Shown piece after piece: positions 35,108-44,056 of a DNA stretch of 64,000 nt. The notes beneath the pieces were generated by a model, which searched no databases, was not told the DNA's origin, and worked only from the letters and a program-made list of their open reading frames with translations. The stretch comes from Roseibium suaedae (lineage in GTDB: Bacteria > Pseudomonadota > Alphaproteobacteria > Rhizobiales > Stappiaceae), in assembly GCF_900142725.1 (NCBI RefSeq), contig NZ_FRBW01000001.1:744001-808000 (forward strand), written 5' to 3'. The position numbers and the translations under genes were made by a program. Each line of letters opens with the position of its first letter. Positions within the stretch are counted from its first letter, which is position 1.

Positions 35108-35653
35108 TTGCTTCGCATCGTTTCTCTGTTCGTTATCAGTTTGTTTGCTTTGGGCTCATTGGCGCAGGCTCGAACTGTTCTTCCTCGATTTGCGATTGGA
35201 ACTCTGTCTGCATCCAAGGATGCGATCAAGGGTGGCTTGAATGTTTGGTCAAGCTGCAAGACAAAAGATGACTATGAAAAGGTGCTAGACGCAGTCATTA
35301 CGCGAACGGAAACGCATGAGCGTGAATTCTATCAATATTTCAGAGATAGAATTGACAAAAACTGGCCGAAAAAGAAGCGCGATGAAGAGAACAAGAGGCT
35401 TTATCGTCTTTTGGAAACCAACCGCCGCGAGTTGTCGAAAATAAACGAGAAGTCGAAGTTTGGTGCGCCACTCGATGTTGACTGCAAACCATTTCCGAGA
35501 ACGAAAATGATCATTGAGAAGAATTCGGCTTTCGGTGATCATATTTGCGTTCGCCCTTTGACGGGCGGCGCTTGTGGCTGGACAGACAAAAGGGCCTTCA
35601 AAGGGTTTTACAGTCTTGGCACGGATTCTAAAACCTGGTCACCGAACCGCTAA
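35108..35653 (+). CDS. Secreted protein of unknown function in an inserted low-GC segment (181 aa)
   Basis: Signal peptide (IVSLFVISLFALGSLAQA), then a mature domain of about 160 residues, basic and Lys/Arg/Glu-rich in the middle (RDRIDKNWPKKKRDEENKRL), with four Cys (SSCKTK, VDCKPF, HICVRP, GACGWT) that could form two disulfides. No family is recognised. Start TTG 35108 is 8 nt after GGAGG; the first ATG would lose the signal peptide. Codon use and GC (one 60-base line counts 45% GC) differ plainly from neighbours, and the gene is bracketed by 19-bp direct repeats, so recent acquisition is likely. Confidence 0.7.
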   Translation: MLRIVSLFVISLFALGSLAQARTVLPRFAIGTLSASKDAIKGGLNVWSSCKTKDDYEKVLDAVITRTETHEREFYQYFRDRIDKNWPKKKRDEENKRLYRLLETNRRELSKINEKSKFGAPLDVDCKPFPRTKMIIEKNSAFGDHICVRPLTGGACGWTDKRAFKGFYSLGTDSKTWSPNR

Positions 35654-35718
35654 GGCGTAGCCAAGCCCTGAGCCAATTCCTTCGTTTAGAGATAAGTCTG
35701 TCAAAGACACGTAACGCA

Positions 35719-35737
35719 GGTTACGAGGGCTGAGCTC
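35719..35737 (+). repeat. Direct repeat copy 2, downstream of the inserted gene
   Basis: Exact copy of GGTTACGAGGGCTGAGCTC from the end of glyQ. Removing 35015-35718 would leave glyQ intact with this copy as its 3' end, followed by the lemA terminator hairpin. Confidence 0.95.
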
Positions 35738-35773
35738 GAACGCTTTGGGGTGACAACCCCTTTCTATGAAGAT

Positions 35774-35807
35774 AGCCTCCGCGTCATTTCTACGCGGAGG
35801 CTTTTTT
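35774..35807 (+). terminator. Intrinsic terminator abutting lemA and containing its Shine-Dalgarno
   Basis: AGCCTCCGCGT (35774-35784) and ACGCGGAGGCT (35792-35802) form an 11-bp stem with a 7-nt loop, followed by six T (35802-35807) and then directly the lemA ATG at 35808. The right arm contains GGAGG, the only Shine-Dalgarno for lemA. Confidence 0.85.
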
Positions 35808-36362
35808 ATGTCCTGGTTCCTTCTGGCGATTGTCGGCGTTCTCGGCCTTTATCTCATCTCGCTCTACAACGGGCTGGTCAGGAAACGTCAGATGGTGAAC
35901 GAGGGCTGGAGCGGCATTGATGTCCAGCTCAAGCGCCGGACAGATCTCATCCCCAGCCTTGTCGAGGTGGTGAAAGGCTATGCCTCCCACGAGCGCGAGG
36001 CGCTGGAAGCGGTGACCCGCATGCGCTCCCAGGCGGAAGCTGTTCCAGGCGATGACATTGAAGGCAGGGCCAAGGCGGAGGGGATGCTTTCCCAGGCGCT
36101 TGGCCGCCTGATGGCGGTGGCGGAGAGCTATCCGGATCTCAAGGCCAGCCAGAATTTTGTCGATCTGCAGGCTTCCCTGGACAAGGTGGAACATGAGCTC
36201 CAGATGTCCCGGCGCTATTATAACGGTGCCGTACGCGGACTGAACGTGGCGGTCGAGAGCTTCCCCTCCAATCTGGTGGCGCGGAATTTCGGGTTCGAGA
36301 AGGCCGGTTATTTCGAGATCGAGGACGCCGCTGATCGTTCCGTCCCGAGCGTTTCCTTCTGA
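35808..36362 (+). CDS. LemA family membrane protein
   Basis: A 184-residue LemA protein: one N-terminal membrane helix (FLLAIVGVLGLYLISLYNGLV), then the LemA helical domain with VNEGWSGIDVQLKRRTDLIPSLVEVVKGYASHE, and RRYYNGAVRGLNVAVESFPSNLVARNFGF near the end, all hallmark segments. Function of the family is unsettled; pairing with DUF2207 proteins is common and seen here, 12 nt downstream. The start ATG 35808 has GGAGG 8 nt upstream, but that sequence is inside the terminator-like hairpin, so translation could depend on whether the hairpin forms. Confidence 0.9.
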   Translation: MSWFLLAIVGVLGLYLISLYNGLVRKRQMVNEGWSGIDVQLKRRTDLIPSLVEVVKGYASHEREALEAVTRMRSQAEAVPGDDIEGRAKAEGMLSQALGRLMAVAESYPDLKASQNFVDLQASLDKVEHELQMSRRYYNGAVRGLNVAVESFPSNLVARNFGFEKAGYFEIEDAADRSVPSVSF

Positions 36363-36374
36363 GCCGGAGTGACA

Positions 36375-38285
36375 ATGATCAGATCCAGCCTTGCGGCTTT
36401 CCTGGTTCGCGCGGTTCTTGCGCCGCTTATGCTTCTGTTCTTCATTCAAGGGGCGATGGCGCAGGAGCGCATCGTCGACTTCAAGTCCCTGATCAATATG
36501 GATGTCTCCGGCCTCGTTCGGGTCGAGGAGACCATCACGGTCATTGCGGAAGGGCAGAGGATCCAGCGCGGGATCTTCAGGGATATTCCGACCCAGTTCC
36601 GGGGCGAGAGCGGCCGCCTGCATCAGGCCGGGATCGAGGTGCTTTCGGTCGAACGGGACGGTGCAAGCGAGACGTTCCGGGTCAACCGCTCCGATGACGG
36701 CATTCGCATCTACATTGGCTCTCCGGATGTGTATCTGCAGCCGGGCCGTTACACCTACACAATCCAATACGAGACCACCCGCCAGATCCGGTTCTTCGAG
36801 ACCCATGATGAGCTCTATTGGAACGTCACCGGCAATGAATGGGCTTTCAGCATCGGCCACGCCTCGGCAGAGCTGCATGCGCCGGAGGGAACCGATTTCA
36901 CCAAATGGACGGCCTATACCGGAACCTATGGTCAGACCGGAAAGGATTTCAAAGTCCGCGCCGGAGCGGCAAACAATGTCCTGCTCTTCGAGACAACGCG
37001 TCTGCTCGGGCCGACGGAGGGGATGACAATTGTTGCAGCTCTGCCCGCCGGCACGATTGAGCAGCCGGACTTTTCGGATGAAGCCGGCTACTTCCTGACC
37101 GACTACTCGGTTCAGCTCGTGGGTCTTGGCGGTCTGCTGGTTGCGTTTCTCTATTACATCATTGCCTGGATGAAGGTCGGCCGCGATCCGAAGTCGGGTG
37201 TGATCTTCCCGCGTTTCGAGGCGCCTGCTGGCGTGTCTCCGGCGCTGGCCCATTTCATCTACAACAAGGGGTTTTCTTCCGGTGGGTGGATTGCGGTGGC
37301 GGCTGCCTGCCTGTCGCTGGCGGTCAAGGGGCTGATCACGCTTCAGGATCTGGACAGCAATTTGAAGCTGGTGAAGACCGGCAAGAAAGGCGCGGAGCCT
37401 CTGCCGAAGGGCGAGGCCATCATTGATGCCTGGCTGACCGACCGGGATGGCAAGGCCGTCATCAACAAGAAGAACGGCACGTCTGTTTCCTCCCTGGGGT
37501 CTGACTTCTGTTCCGCCATCTCCACGGAGAACAAGGACCGCTATTTCCTGACCAACTGGCGCTGGATCCTGCCGGGTGTCGGCGTTTCCCTCGTCACGCT
37601 GCTGGTCCTGGCGCTGTCTGGCGCCATGGAGGAGTATCATGTCGTCTTCATCTTCATCGTGGGCATCTTCACAGCCGTGGTCTCGGTGATCGGACGCAGC
37701 ATGCCGGACAAGCTCCAGCGGAGTTTCGTCATTGCCCTGTGCATTGCGCTGGTGATCTGCCTGCTGTGCATCCTGGGCTCCTTCAGCAGCGACAGTGTGC
37801 CATTGGTCATGCCGGTGCTGTTTGCCCTGTCTTGCCTGACACTGATCTTCGCCATTTTGCTGGCCACCCCGACCGCGCATGGCCGTCAGGTTCTGGACGA
37901 GATCGAGGGCCTTGAAATGTATCTCTCGGTCGCGGAAGCCGACCGGATGAACATGCAGGGCGCCCCCAGCATGAGTCCCTCCCACTTCGAGGCACTTTTG
38001 CCTTACGCGGTGGCGCTGGGCGTCGAGGCACCCTGGTCGGCAGCGTTCGAGGCCTGGCTGAAGAAGGCGACCGGGAGTGATGAGGTCAGCTATGATCCGC
38101 ATTGGTGTTCGGATCAGCACTTCTCGGGGAGGAATTTCTCCTCTTCGCTGAGTTCGGCCGTGTCTGCCATGTCGGGAAGCTTCTCGTCCTCGCTGCCGGA
38201 AACGGATAGTTCCAGCTCTGGCTTTTCAAGCAGCGGCGGCTCCTCCGGTGGTGGCGGCGGCGGAGGGGGAGGCGGGGGCTGGTAA
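36375..38285 (+). CDS. DUF2207 membrane protein with Ser/Gly-rich tail
   Basis: A 636-residue protein: signal peptide (about 1-29), an extracytoplasmic beta-rich DUF2207 domain (about 30-245: RIVDFKSLINMDVSGLVRVEETITVIAEG, RGIFRDIPTQF, YETTRQIRFFETHDELYWNVTG), a membrane helix (about 250-270), a cytoplasmic segment, and four or more further membrane helices (about 395-500). It ends in a long Ser-rich then poly-Gly tail closing with Trp. DUF2207 partners with LemA; the role is unknown. ATG 36375 (GGAG 7 nt upstream) is preferred to GTG 36369. Confidence 0.88.
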   Translation: MIRSSLAAFLVRAVLAPLMLLFFIQGAMAQERIVDFKSLINMDVSGLVRVEETITVIAEGQRIQRGIFRDIPTQFRGESGRLHQAGIEVLSVERDGASETFRVNRSDDGIRIYIGSPDVYLQPGRYTYTIQYETTRQIRFFETHDELYWNVTGNEWAFSIGHASAELHAPEGTDFTKWTAYTGTYGQTGKDFKVRAGAANNVLLFETTRLLGPTEGMTIVAALPAGTIEQPDFSDEAGYFLTDYSVQLVGLGGLLVAFLYYIIAWMKVGRDPKSGVIFPRFEAPAGVSPALAHFIYNKGFSSGGWIAVAAACLSLAVKGLITLQDLDSNLKLVKTGKKGAEPLPKGEAIIDAWLTDRDGKAVINKKNGTSVSSLGSDFCSAISTENKDRYFLTNWRWILPGVGVSLVTLLVLALSGAMEEYHVVFIFIVGIFTAVVSVIGRSMPDKLQRSFVIALCIALVICLLCILGSFSSDSVPLVMPVLFALSCLTLIFAILLATPTAHGRQVLDEIEGLEMYLSVAEADRMNMQGAPSMSPSHFEALLPYAVALGVEAPWSAAFEAWLKKATGSDEVSYDPHWCSDQHFSGRNFSSSLSSAVSAMSGSFSSSLPETDSSSSGFSSSGGSSGGGGGGGGGGGW

Positions 38286-38387
38286 GCTCCCGTCCTGCTT
38301 GGTTTCTGTCTTTTGAAACTTGACGCTAGGTCATTGTTTTTATTGACTGCGACGCACTGACGCCGTCCACTGAAACCCGTCTGATTC

Positions 38388-38401
38388 TTGATCTATCTCA
38401 A
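38388..38401. promoter_or_regulatory. Near-consensus FNR/FixK-type site upstream of ompW
   Basis: TTGATCTATCTCAA differs from TTGAT-N4-ATCAA at one position of the ten. It lies 69 nt before the ompW ATG. OmpW genes are under oxygen-responsive CRP/FNR-family control in several bacteria, which makes the match plausible. Confidence 0.45.
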
Positions 38402-38469
38402 TGTTCGAAGGCGAGCTTGATCCTAGTCCGGTCCTAGCGCTGTTCTGCGCAAGGACTTAGGAGATAGAG

Positions 38470-39156
38470 ATGAATAGGAAAAGGGCTGGGCTGCTGGGGC
38501 TTCTTGCTTCAGTGGGAATGGGTGCGCTCGTGTGTCAGGCTGCTGCTGCAGATCTGCCGGTCGCACAGGATGCCTCTGATGTGACGGTCTTCAAGCAGTT
38601 GAGCCCCTGGCAGATCCGCGTGCGCGCTCTGGGTGTGATCACTCAGGACGACGGCTCTGTGGACGGTGTTGCCGGTTCCGATCTCTCCTTCTCCGACACG
38701 GTGATCCCTGAACTCGACATCACCTATTTCTTCACCGACAACATTGCTGCGGAACTGATCCTGGGCACGACCTACGCCAAGGTTTACGGTGAAGGCTCCA
38801 TCTCCGGTCTGAACCAGATCGGCAAGACCTGGGTGCTGCCGCCCACCTTGACCCTGCAGTATCACTTCACCAACTTCGGCGCTTTCAAGCCCTATGTCGG
38901 TGCCGGTGTGAACTACACGATCTTCTACAGCCAGTCCGCTGACAGTGCCGACAAGCTGCATGTGAAGAACGCCTTCGGTGCTGCAGTGCAAGCCGGTTTC
39001 GACTACATGATCGACGACCATTGGGGCGTGAACCTGGACGTGAAGAAGATCTTCATGGAGCCTGATTTTGACGTGACCGTTGCAGGCACCAAGATGTCCG
39101 GCAAGGCCGAGCTGAACCCCTGGCTGATCGGTGCAGGTATCACCTACCGCTTCTAA
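38470..39156 (+). CDS. ompW: OmpW-family outer membrane protein
   Basis: A 228-residue protein: signal peptide (ending about residue 27, QAAAAD), then an eight-stranded OmpW barrel. Landmarks are SPWQIRVRALGVI, IPELDITYFFTDNIAAELILGTTYAKV, LPPTLTLQYHFTNFGAFKPYVGAGVNYTIFY, a late YMIDDHWGVNLDVKKIFM and the C-terminal aromatic WLIGAGITYRF. OmpW proteins are small hydrophobic-solute channels in the outer membrane. AGGAGA lies 9 nt upstream. Flanked by DUF2207 and gltS; an FNR-like site precedes it. Confidence 0.92.
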   Translation: MNRKRAGLLGLLASVGMGALVCQAAAADLPVAQDASDVTVFKQLSPWQIRVRALGVITQDDGSVDGVAGSDLSFSDTVIPELDITYFFTDNIAAELILGTTYAKVYGEGSISGLNQIGKTWVLPPTLTLQYHFTNFGAFKPYVGAGVNYTIFYSQSADSADKLHVKNAFGAAVQAGFDYMIDDHWGVNLDVKKIFMEPDFDVTVAGTKMSGKAELNPWLIGAGITYRF

Positions 39157-39359
39157 GGGTCTGGTGAACTGAGACTATTTTCAGCGCCCCGTTCTTCTCC
39201 CGCTTCAGGGATGAGGACGTGGGCGCTGAATGCATTTTGAAGCGGCTGCCAAATTCGCTGCGGAGCGCAAGAAAACCCGGTGTTTCAGGTTCGCGGCGTC
39301 ACGGAACTCTGATTAGATGGTGGAGAGTTGAGCCTGCACGCCTTGGTGGACCCTTGCCC

Positions 39360-40580
39360 ATGCCTGACGATGTTCTGACGATTTCAGAGTTTTCCAGCTT
39401 CAACATCGCGATCATCGTCTATTTTCTCGGGGTGCGCCTGAACCGCGCCATTCCCTTTCTCAACCACTACAACATTCCGGAACCTGTCTCCGGCGGGCTT
39501 GTCGTTTCTGGCTCGGCGCTTCTTGCCTATCTCCTGTTCGGGGCCGAGATCAGCTTTTCGCTCGGCGCTCGGGACTTTCTGCTGCTCTATTTCTTCACCG
39601 CCATTGGCCTGAATGCCCGCTTTGCGGACCTTCTGTCAGGTGGGAAGCCCTTGCTTCTCCTGCTTGCCCTGACCGTCGGATACATGTTCGTGCAAAACGG
39701 TATTGGCACCGTGATTGCCGTTGCCATGGGGCTTCCCTCCGGCTTCGGCCTGCTGGGCGGAACCATCTCCCTCATCGGCGGACACGGGACCGCCATTGCC
39801 TGGGGTCCGCAGCTGGCGGACAGCCATGGGGTCACCGGAGCGGTCGAACTGGGGGCAGCTACCGCAACTCTGGGCCTGATTGCCGCGTCGCTTCTTGGCG
39901 GTCCCATTGCAGAGTTTCTGATCAACAGGCGCGGGGCAAGGCCGGTCGCAGCCTTGCAGGATGAAACGCCTGTTGTGGGATTGGAGCGGGAAGACGAGGC
40001 GACCGCGACCGTGACCCATACGGGCATGATGGCCAGCCTTCTGGTCCTGAACCTGGCCATCGCGGTTGGCGTCACCCTTGAGGAGATCTTGCGCCTCGGG
40101 CTCGGGATCGAATTGCCGATGTTTGTCGTCTGCCTGTTCAGCGGCATCCTGTTGTCCAACACGGTGCCACTGCTGTTCAAAGGCATCTATTGGCCCGCGC
40201 GATCCCGTTCCCTGGCGGTGATTTCCGATCTGGCACTGGGGGTCTTTCTGGCCATGTCTCTGATGAGCCTGCAATTGTGGACCATCGCCGGGCTTGCCGG
40301 ACCCATGCTGCTCATCCTTGCGGCGCAGATCGCAGGAGCCGCGCTCTTCGTCATCTATGTGCTGTTTCCCGTCATGGGCCGGGACTATGAGGCTGCAGTG
40401 CTTGGGGCAGGGTTCGCAGGCTTCGCGCTGGGCGCCACCCCCACGGCCATTGCCAACATGACTGCCGTGACCAAGCAATATGGTGCGGCCGTTCAGGCCT
40501 TCCTGATCCTGCCGCTGGTTTCCGCCTTCTTTGCCGATCTGGCCAATGCCGCAATCATCTGGCTGTTCCTGTCGCTCTGA
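39360..40580 (+). CDS. gltS: Sodium/glutamate symporter GltS
   Basis: A 406-residue ESS-family transporter with about ten membrane helices in two inverted halves. Matches include NHYNIPEPVSGGLVVS, FLLLYFFTAIGLNARF, GGTISLIGGHGTAIAWGP (first re-entrant loop), and the second-half GAGFAGFALGATPTAIANMTAV (second loop). It should take up glutamate with sodium. ATG 39360 gives a normal N-terminus (MPDDVLTISEFSSF); extending to 39219 would add an unrelated Arg-rich segment. It separates the DUF2207/ompW region from glyS. Confidence 0.93.
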   Translation: MPDDVLTISEFSSFNIAIIVYFLGVRLNRAIPFLNHYNIPEPVSGGLVVSGSALLAYLLFGAEISFSLGARDFLLLYFFTAIGLNARFADLLSGGKPLLLLLALTVGYMFVQNGIGTVIAVAMGLPSGFGLLGGTISLIGGHGTAIAWGPQLADSHGVTGAVELGAATATLGLIAASLLGGPIAEFLINRRGARPVAALQDETPVVGLEREDEATATVTHTGMMASLLVLNLAIAVGVTLEEILRLGLGIELPMFVVCLFSGILLSNTVPLLFKGIYWPARSRSLAVISDLALGVFLAMSLMSLQLWTIAGLAGPMLLILAAQIAGAALFVIYVLFPVMGRDYEAAVLGAGFAGFALGATPTAIANMTAVTKQYGAAVQAFLILPLVSAFFADLANAAIIWLFLSL

Positions 40581-40725
40581 GGCGGCGGGCCTGCGGAAAG
40601 GATGCCCGCAAAAGTCGGCCGCCAGCGCACGCAGGGGGTGACAAGAAGAGGCGGAATTGGTAACGGACGAGCCAATGAATTGGCTGGGCTTCCTGCCCAC
40701 TTCGTACCAAAGGCTTGTTATTCCG

Positions 40726-42813
40726 ATGCCCGATCTCCTGCTTGAGCTGTTCAGCGAGGAAATCCCCGCGCGCATGCAGCGCCGCGCCGCTGAAGACCTG
40801 AAATCCCTGGTCACAAATGCCTTGGTCGATGCCGGCCTTCACTACGAAGGCGCAAAGGCCTTCGCGACCCCGCGCCGCCTGGCTCTGCATGTGGCTGGTG
40901 TGCCTGCTGCGTCCTCCGCGACCCGTGAAGAGCGCAAGGGCCCGCGCGTCGGATCCCCGGAAAAGGCCATCGAAGGCTTTCTGCGTGGCGCAGGCCTTAC
41001 TTCCCTCGACGAGGCGACCATTCAGGCCGACCCGAAGAAGGGTGAGTTCTATGTGGCAGTGATCGAGAAGCCGGGCCGTCCGGCGATCGATATCATCGCC
41101 GATTTCATGCCGGGCATCATCCGCAACTTCCCCTGGCCGAAGTCCATGAAGTGGGGCTCTGGCCAGATGCGCTGGGTGCGTCCGCTGCATTCCATCATCG
41201 CGACCTTTGGTCCGGAAACCGAAGAGCCGGATGTGGTGCCGTTTGAAGTGGATGGCATCAAGGCTGGAAATGCCACCCGCGGCCACCGCTTCCTGGCGGA
41301 TGAGGCCTTCGAGGTGCGCCGTTTTGATGACTACGCGCCGAAGCTGGAAAAGCACAAGGTCGTGCTGGATGCCGACCGCCGCAAGGACATGATCCTGCAC
41401 GACGCCAAGGACCGCGCTCTGGCGCTGGGTCTGGAGCTGGTCGAGGACGAAGGCCTTCTGGAAGAAGTTGCAGGGCTTGTCGAATGGCCAGTGGTCCTGA
41501 CCGGCAATTTCGAGGAAGCTTTCCTTGATATTCCGGACGAGTGCATTCGTCTGACGATCCGCGCCAACCAGAAGTGCTTTGTGCTCAAGGACCCGCAGAC
41601 GGGCCGGCTGGCGAACCGTTTTGTGCTGACCTCAAACATCGAAGCGCCCGATGGCGGCAAGACCATCGTTGCCGGCAACGAGAAGGTGATCCGTGCGCGT
41701 CTTTCCGATGCCCGTTTCTTCTGGGAAACTGACCTCAAGACCAGGCTTGCGGACAATCTGCCCAAGCTCGACAGCATCGTCTTCCACGAAAAGCTCGGCA
41801 CACAGGGCGAGCGGGTTCAGCGTCTGACGGCTCTGGCCGCGGAGATCGCACCGCTGGTTGGTGCCGATGTCGAAAAGGCCAAGCGCGGCGCAACGCTGGC
41901 AAAAGCCGACCTCGTGTCCTCCATGGTCTATGAGTTCCCGGAACTTCAGGGTCAGATGGGCCGGACCTATGCCCAGAAGCAGGGCGAGGACGCGTCTGTT
42001 GCCATTGCCATCGAAGACCATTACCGCCCGCAGGGTCCGAGCGACAAGGTGCCGACCGATCCGGTCGCCATCGCCGTTGCGCTCGCCGACAAGCTGGACC
42101 TCCTGACGGGCTTCTGGGCCATCGACGAAAAGCCGACCGGCTCCAAGGATCCCTTCGCGCTCCGCCGCGCCGCGCTTGGTGTGATCCGCATCGTGCTGGA
42201 AAACGGCCTGCGCCTGCCGCTGCAGACCAGCCTGCTGTCCGCGCTGAAGACCCACAAGGCAAGCGTTGCCGATGCAAATGCTCTGGTTGAAGATCTCCTT
42301 TCCTTCTTCGCCGACCGCCTGAAGAACCACCTCAAGGATCATGGCGCACGCCACGACCTTATCGATGCGGTCTTTGCTCTTGGTGGCCAGGATGACCTTC
42401 TGATGGTGGTCAAGCGGGTGGAGGCTCTGGGCTCGTTCCTCGACACGGAAGACGGCAAGAACCTCGCTGCCGGCTACAAGCGTGCCGTGAACATCCTGAA
42501 GGCGGAAGAAAAAAAGGACGGCTCTGCCGTGACCGGCAAGCCGCATGCGGATCACCTGCGCGAGCAGGCGGAAATCGATCTGGCAGCTGCCATCGACAGC
42601 GCCCGTTCGGAAGCCGCCGATGCGGTGAAGGCGGAAGATTTCGAAGCGGCCATGACCGCTTTGTCCAAGCTCCGTGCACCGGTTGATGCGTTCTTCGAGG
42701 CCATTCTGGTCAACGCGGACGACGCTGACCTCCGCCTCAACCGCCTGCGTCTCCTCGCCGAAATCCGCGACGCCGCCCACGTGGTCGCCGATTTCTCCAA
42801 GGTCGCTGGCTAA
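40726..42813 (+). CDS. glyS: Glycine-tRNA ligase beta subunit
   Basis: A 695-residue beta subunit, which binds tRNA(Gly) in the heterotetrameric enzyme. Typical N-terminus [25 protein letters not shown], then [19 protein letters not shown], an HD-like fold region and the C-terminal anticodon-binding domain ([47 protein letters not shown]). ATG 40726 matches the family start; an upstream start at 40657 is unsupported. A bidirectional terminator follows. Confidence 0.95.
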   Translation: MPDLLLELFSEEIPARMQRRAAEDLKSLVTNALVDAGLHYEGAKAFATPRRLALHVAGVPAASSATREERKGPRVGSPEKAIEGFLRGAGLTSLDEATIQADPKKGEFYVAVIEKPGRPAIDIIADFMPGIIRNFPWPKSMKWGSGQMRWVRPLHSIIATFGPETEEPDVVPFEVDGIKAGNATRGHRFLADEAFEVRRFDDYAPKLEKHKVVLDADRRKDMILHDAKDRALALGLELVEDEGLLEEVAGLVEWPVVLTGNFEEAFLDIPDECIRLTIRANQKCFVLKDPQTGRLANRFVLTSNIEAPDGGKTIVAGNEKVIRARLSDARFFWETDLKTRLADNLPKLDSIVFHEKLGTQGERVQRLTALAAEIAPLVGADVEKAKRGATLAKADLVSSMVYEFPELQGQMGRTYAQKQGEDASVAIAIEDHYRPQGPSDKVPTDPVAIAVALADKLDLLTGFWAIDEKPTGSKDPFALRRAALGVIRIVLENGLRLPLQTSLLSALKTHKASVADANALVEDLLSFFADRLKNHLKDHGARHDLIDAVFALGGQDDLLMVVKRVEALGSFLDTEDGKNLAAGYKRAVNILKAEEKKDGSAVTGKPHADHLREQAEIDLAAAIDSARSEAADAVKAEDFEAAMTALSKLRAPVDAFFEAILVNADDADLRLNRLRLLAEIRDAAHVVADFSKVAG

Positions 42814-42834
42814 CGGCTAAGAGTATCAAACACG

Positions 42835-42871
42835 AAAAGCCCCGCCCGGATCTCTCCAGGCGGGGCTTTTT
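42835..42871. terminator. Bidirectional terminator between glyS and the phytase-like esterase gene
   Basis: AAAAGCCCCGCC and GGCGGGGCTTTTT form a 12-bp stem around a 12-nt loop, between convergent genes. Confidence 0.9.
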
Positions 42872-42922
42872 ACATTTGGCGTGAGCGTTCTTCGGGGCAT
42901 GCTCTCCCCGGAATCGTTGTGC

Positions 42923-44056
42923 TTATTTCGGACGCTTCAGCACTTCGAAGGCGATGAACTGGGTGGTTTGTTCGTCGTTGAAATTGTTGTCCGAGGCCAG
43001 GATCAGAACGTCGGTGCCGTCCTGTCCCTTGGCGAAAGTCATGGCTTCGACATTGTCCGGCTTCAGGCCGATGGCGCCCAGATCCAGGATCTGCGCCTTG
43101 CGTGCCGGAACGACCCGCTCTTTGGTGCTCGTCAGGCTGTCAATTTTTGACACATCCGTTGCGCCTTCCAGATCGGTCATGAAGACGCGGATCGTGTTGC
43201 CGATGTTCTGCGCAAATCCGCGCTCCAAGGTCAGGAGACGGTGGTCGTCGAGGGCCAGGAATTCCGGCATGCCATTGTCGTTCCAGCCATCGGCCTCAAC
43301 TGGTGCCTGGGGGATCGGGCTGACCGGATAGACATACTGGGCCTTGGCAAGGCCGGTCGTCGCGTCAAAGCGGATCAGGCGGGCAAGGCTGCCGGTGGTC
43401 AGGGTCGCAGCCGGTCCATCCTGATAAAGGGCAGCTTCCAGGCCGACCAGAATATCTCCACCGGACATGACCGTGAGGCTTTCGAAGGCGTTGTTGTTGC
43501 GGATGCCTGAGCTCTTGTCAGGGGTGGGGGCAAAGCCGTTCGGCAGTACGAATTCCCGCACGAAGCGGCCGTCATCACCTGTGATGCGCAGGAAGGGGGA
43601 GATCCCCGCCTTCGCGTCGCCTTCGCTGGTCCAGAGAATGCCGTCCTGGCTGAAGCGGATCGCTTCCGGATCGACGGTCTTGGCCGCAAAGGGCTCGCCA
43701 TTGGTATCGAGCAGGGTTGTGGTCCGGATCACCTTCACCGCGTGCAGGCCCTTGCCGTCGACCTGGATGTCTAGGTCATAGAAACGGGCGGGCGCCTTTT
43801 CCGAACGATCGTCCGAGATGGCGATGAAGCGGCGACTTGGCAGGTCGAAGTCGAGCCCGGAGATGCCGCCGAATTCCACACCGTCAATTATCTCGCCGGT
43901 CGGGATGGTGACTTCGCCCAGAAAGGACAAGCTGATTGGGGCGTCGCAATCAGACAGGGGGCAGGCGGTTTCAAAGCGGCTGCCGATATCCAGCGCATGG
44001 GCGGACGTGGAAAGAAGCAGCGCGAGGGACGCGGTACCCAGAAGACGGTTCAGCAT
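42923..44056 (-). CDS. Esterase-like activity of phytase family protein, secreted
   Basis: A 377-residue protein: signal peptide (MLNRLLGTASLALLLSTSAHA), then a beta-propeller-like domain with DGVEFGGISGLDFDLPSRRFIAISDDR, TVDPEAIRFSQDGILWTSEGD, NNAFESLTVMSGGDILVGLEAALYQDG, EFLALDDHRLLTLERGF and LKPDNVEAMTFAKGQDG. These are the conserved blocks of the phytase-like esterase family (PF13449), whose substrates are poorly known. ATG 44054-44056 begins directly at the signal peptide; the frame extends to 44185 without one. Monocistronic, convergent with glyS. Confidence 0.85.
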   Translation of the reverse strand: MLNRLLGTASLALLLSTSAHALDIGSRFETACPLSDCDAPISLSFLGEVTIPTGEIIDGVEFGGISGLDFDLPSRRFIAISDDRSEKAPARFYDLDIQVDGKGLHAVKVIRTTTLLDTNGEPFAAKTVDPEAIRFSQDGILWTSEGDAKAGISPFLRITGDDGRFVREFVLPNGFAPTPDKSSGIRNNNAFESLTVMSGGDILVGLEAALYQDGPAATLTTGSLARLIRFDATTGLAKAQYVYPVSPIPQAPVEADGWNDNGMPEFLALDDHRLLTLERGFAQNIGNTIRVFMTDLEGATDVSKIDSLTSTKERVVPARKAQILDLGAIGLKPDNVEAMTFAKGQDGTDVLILASDNNFNDEQTTQFIAFEVLKRPK

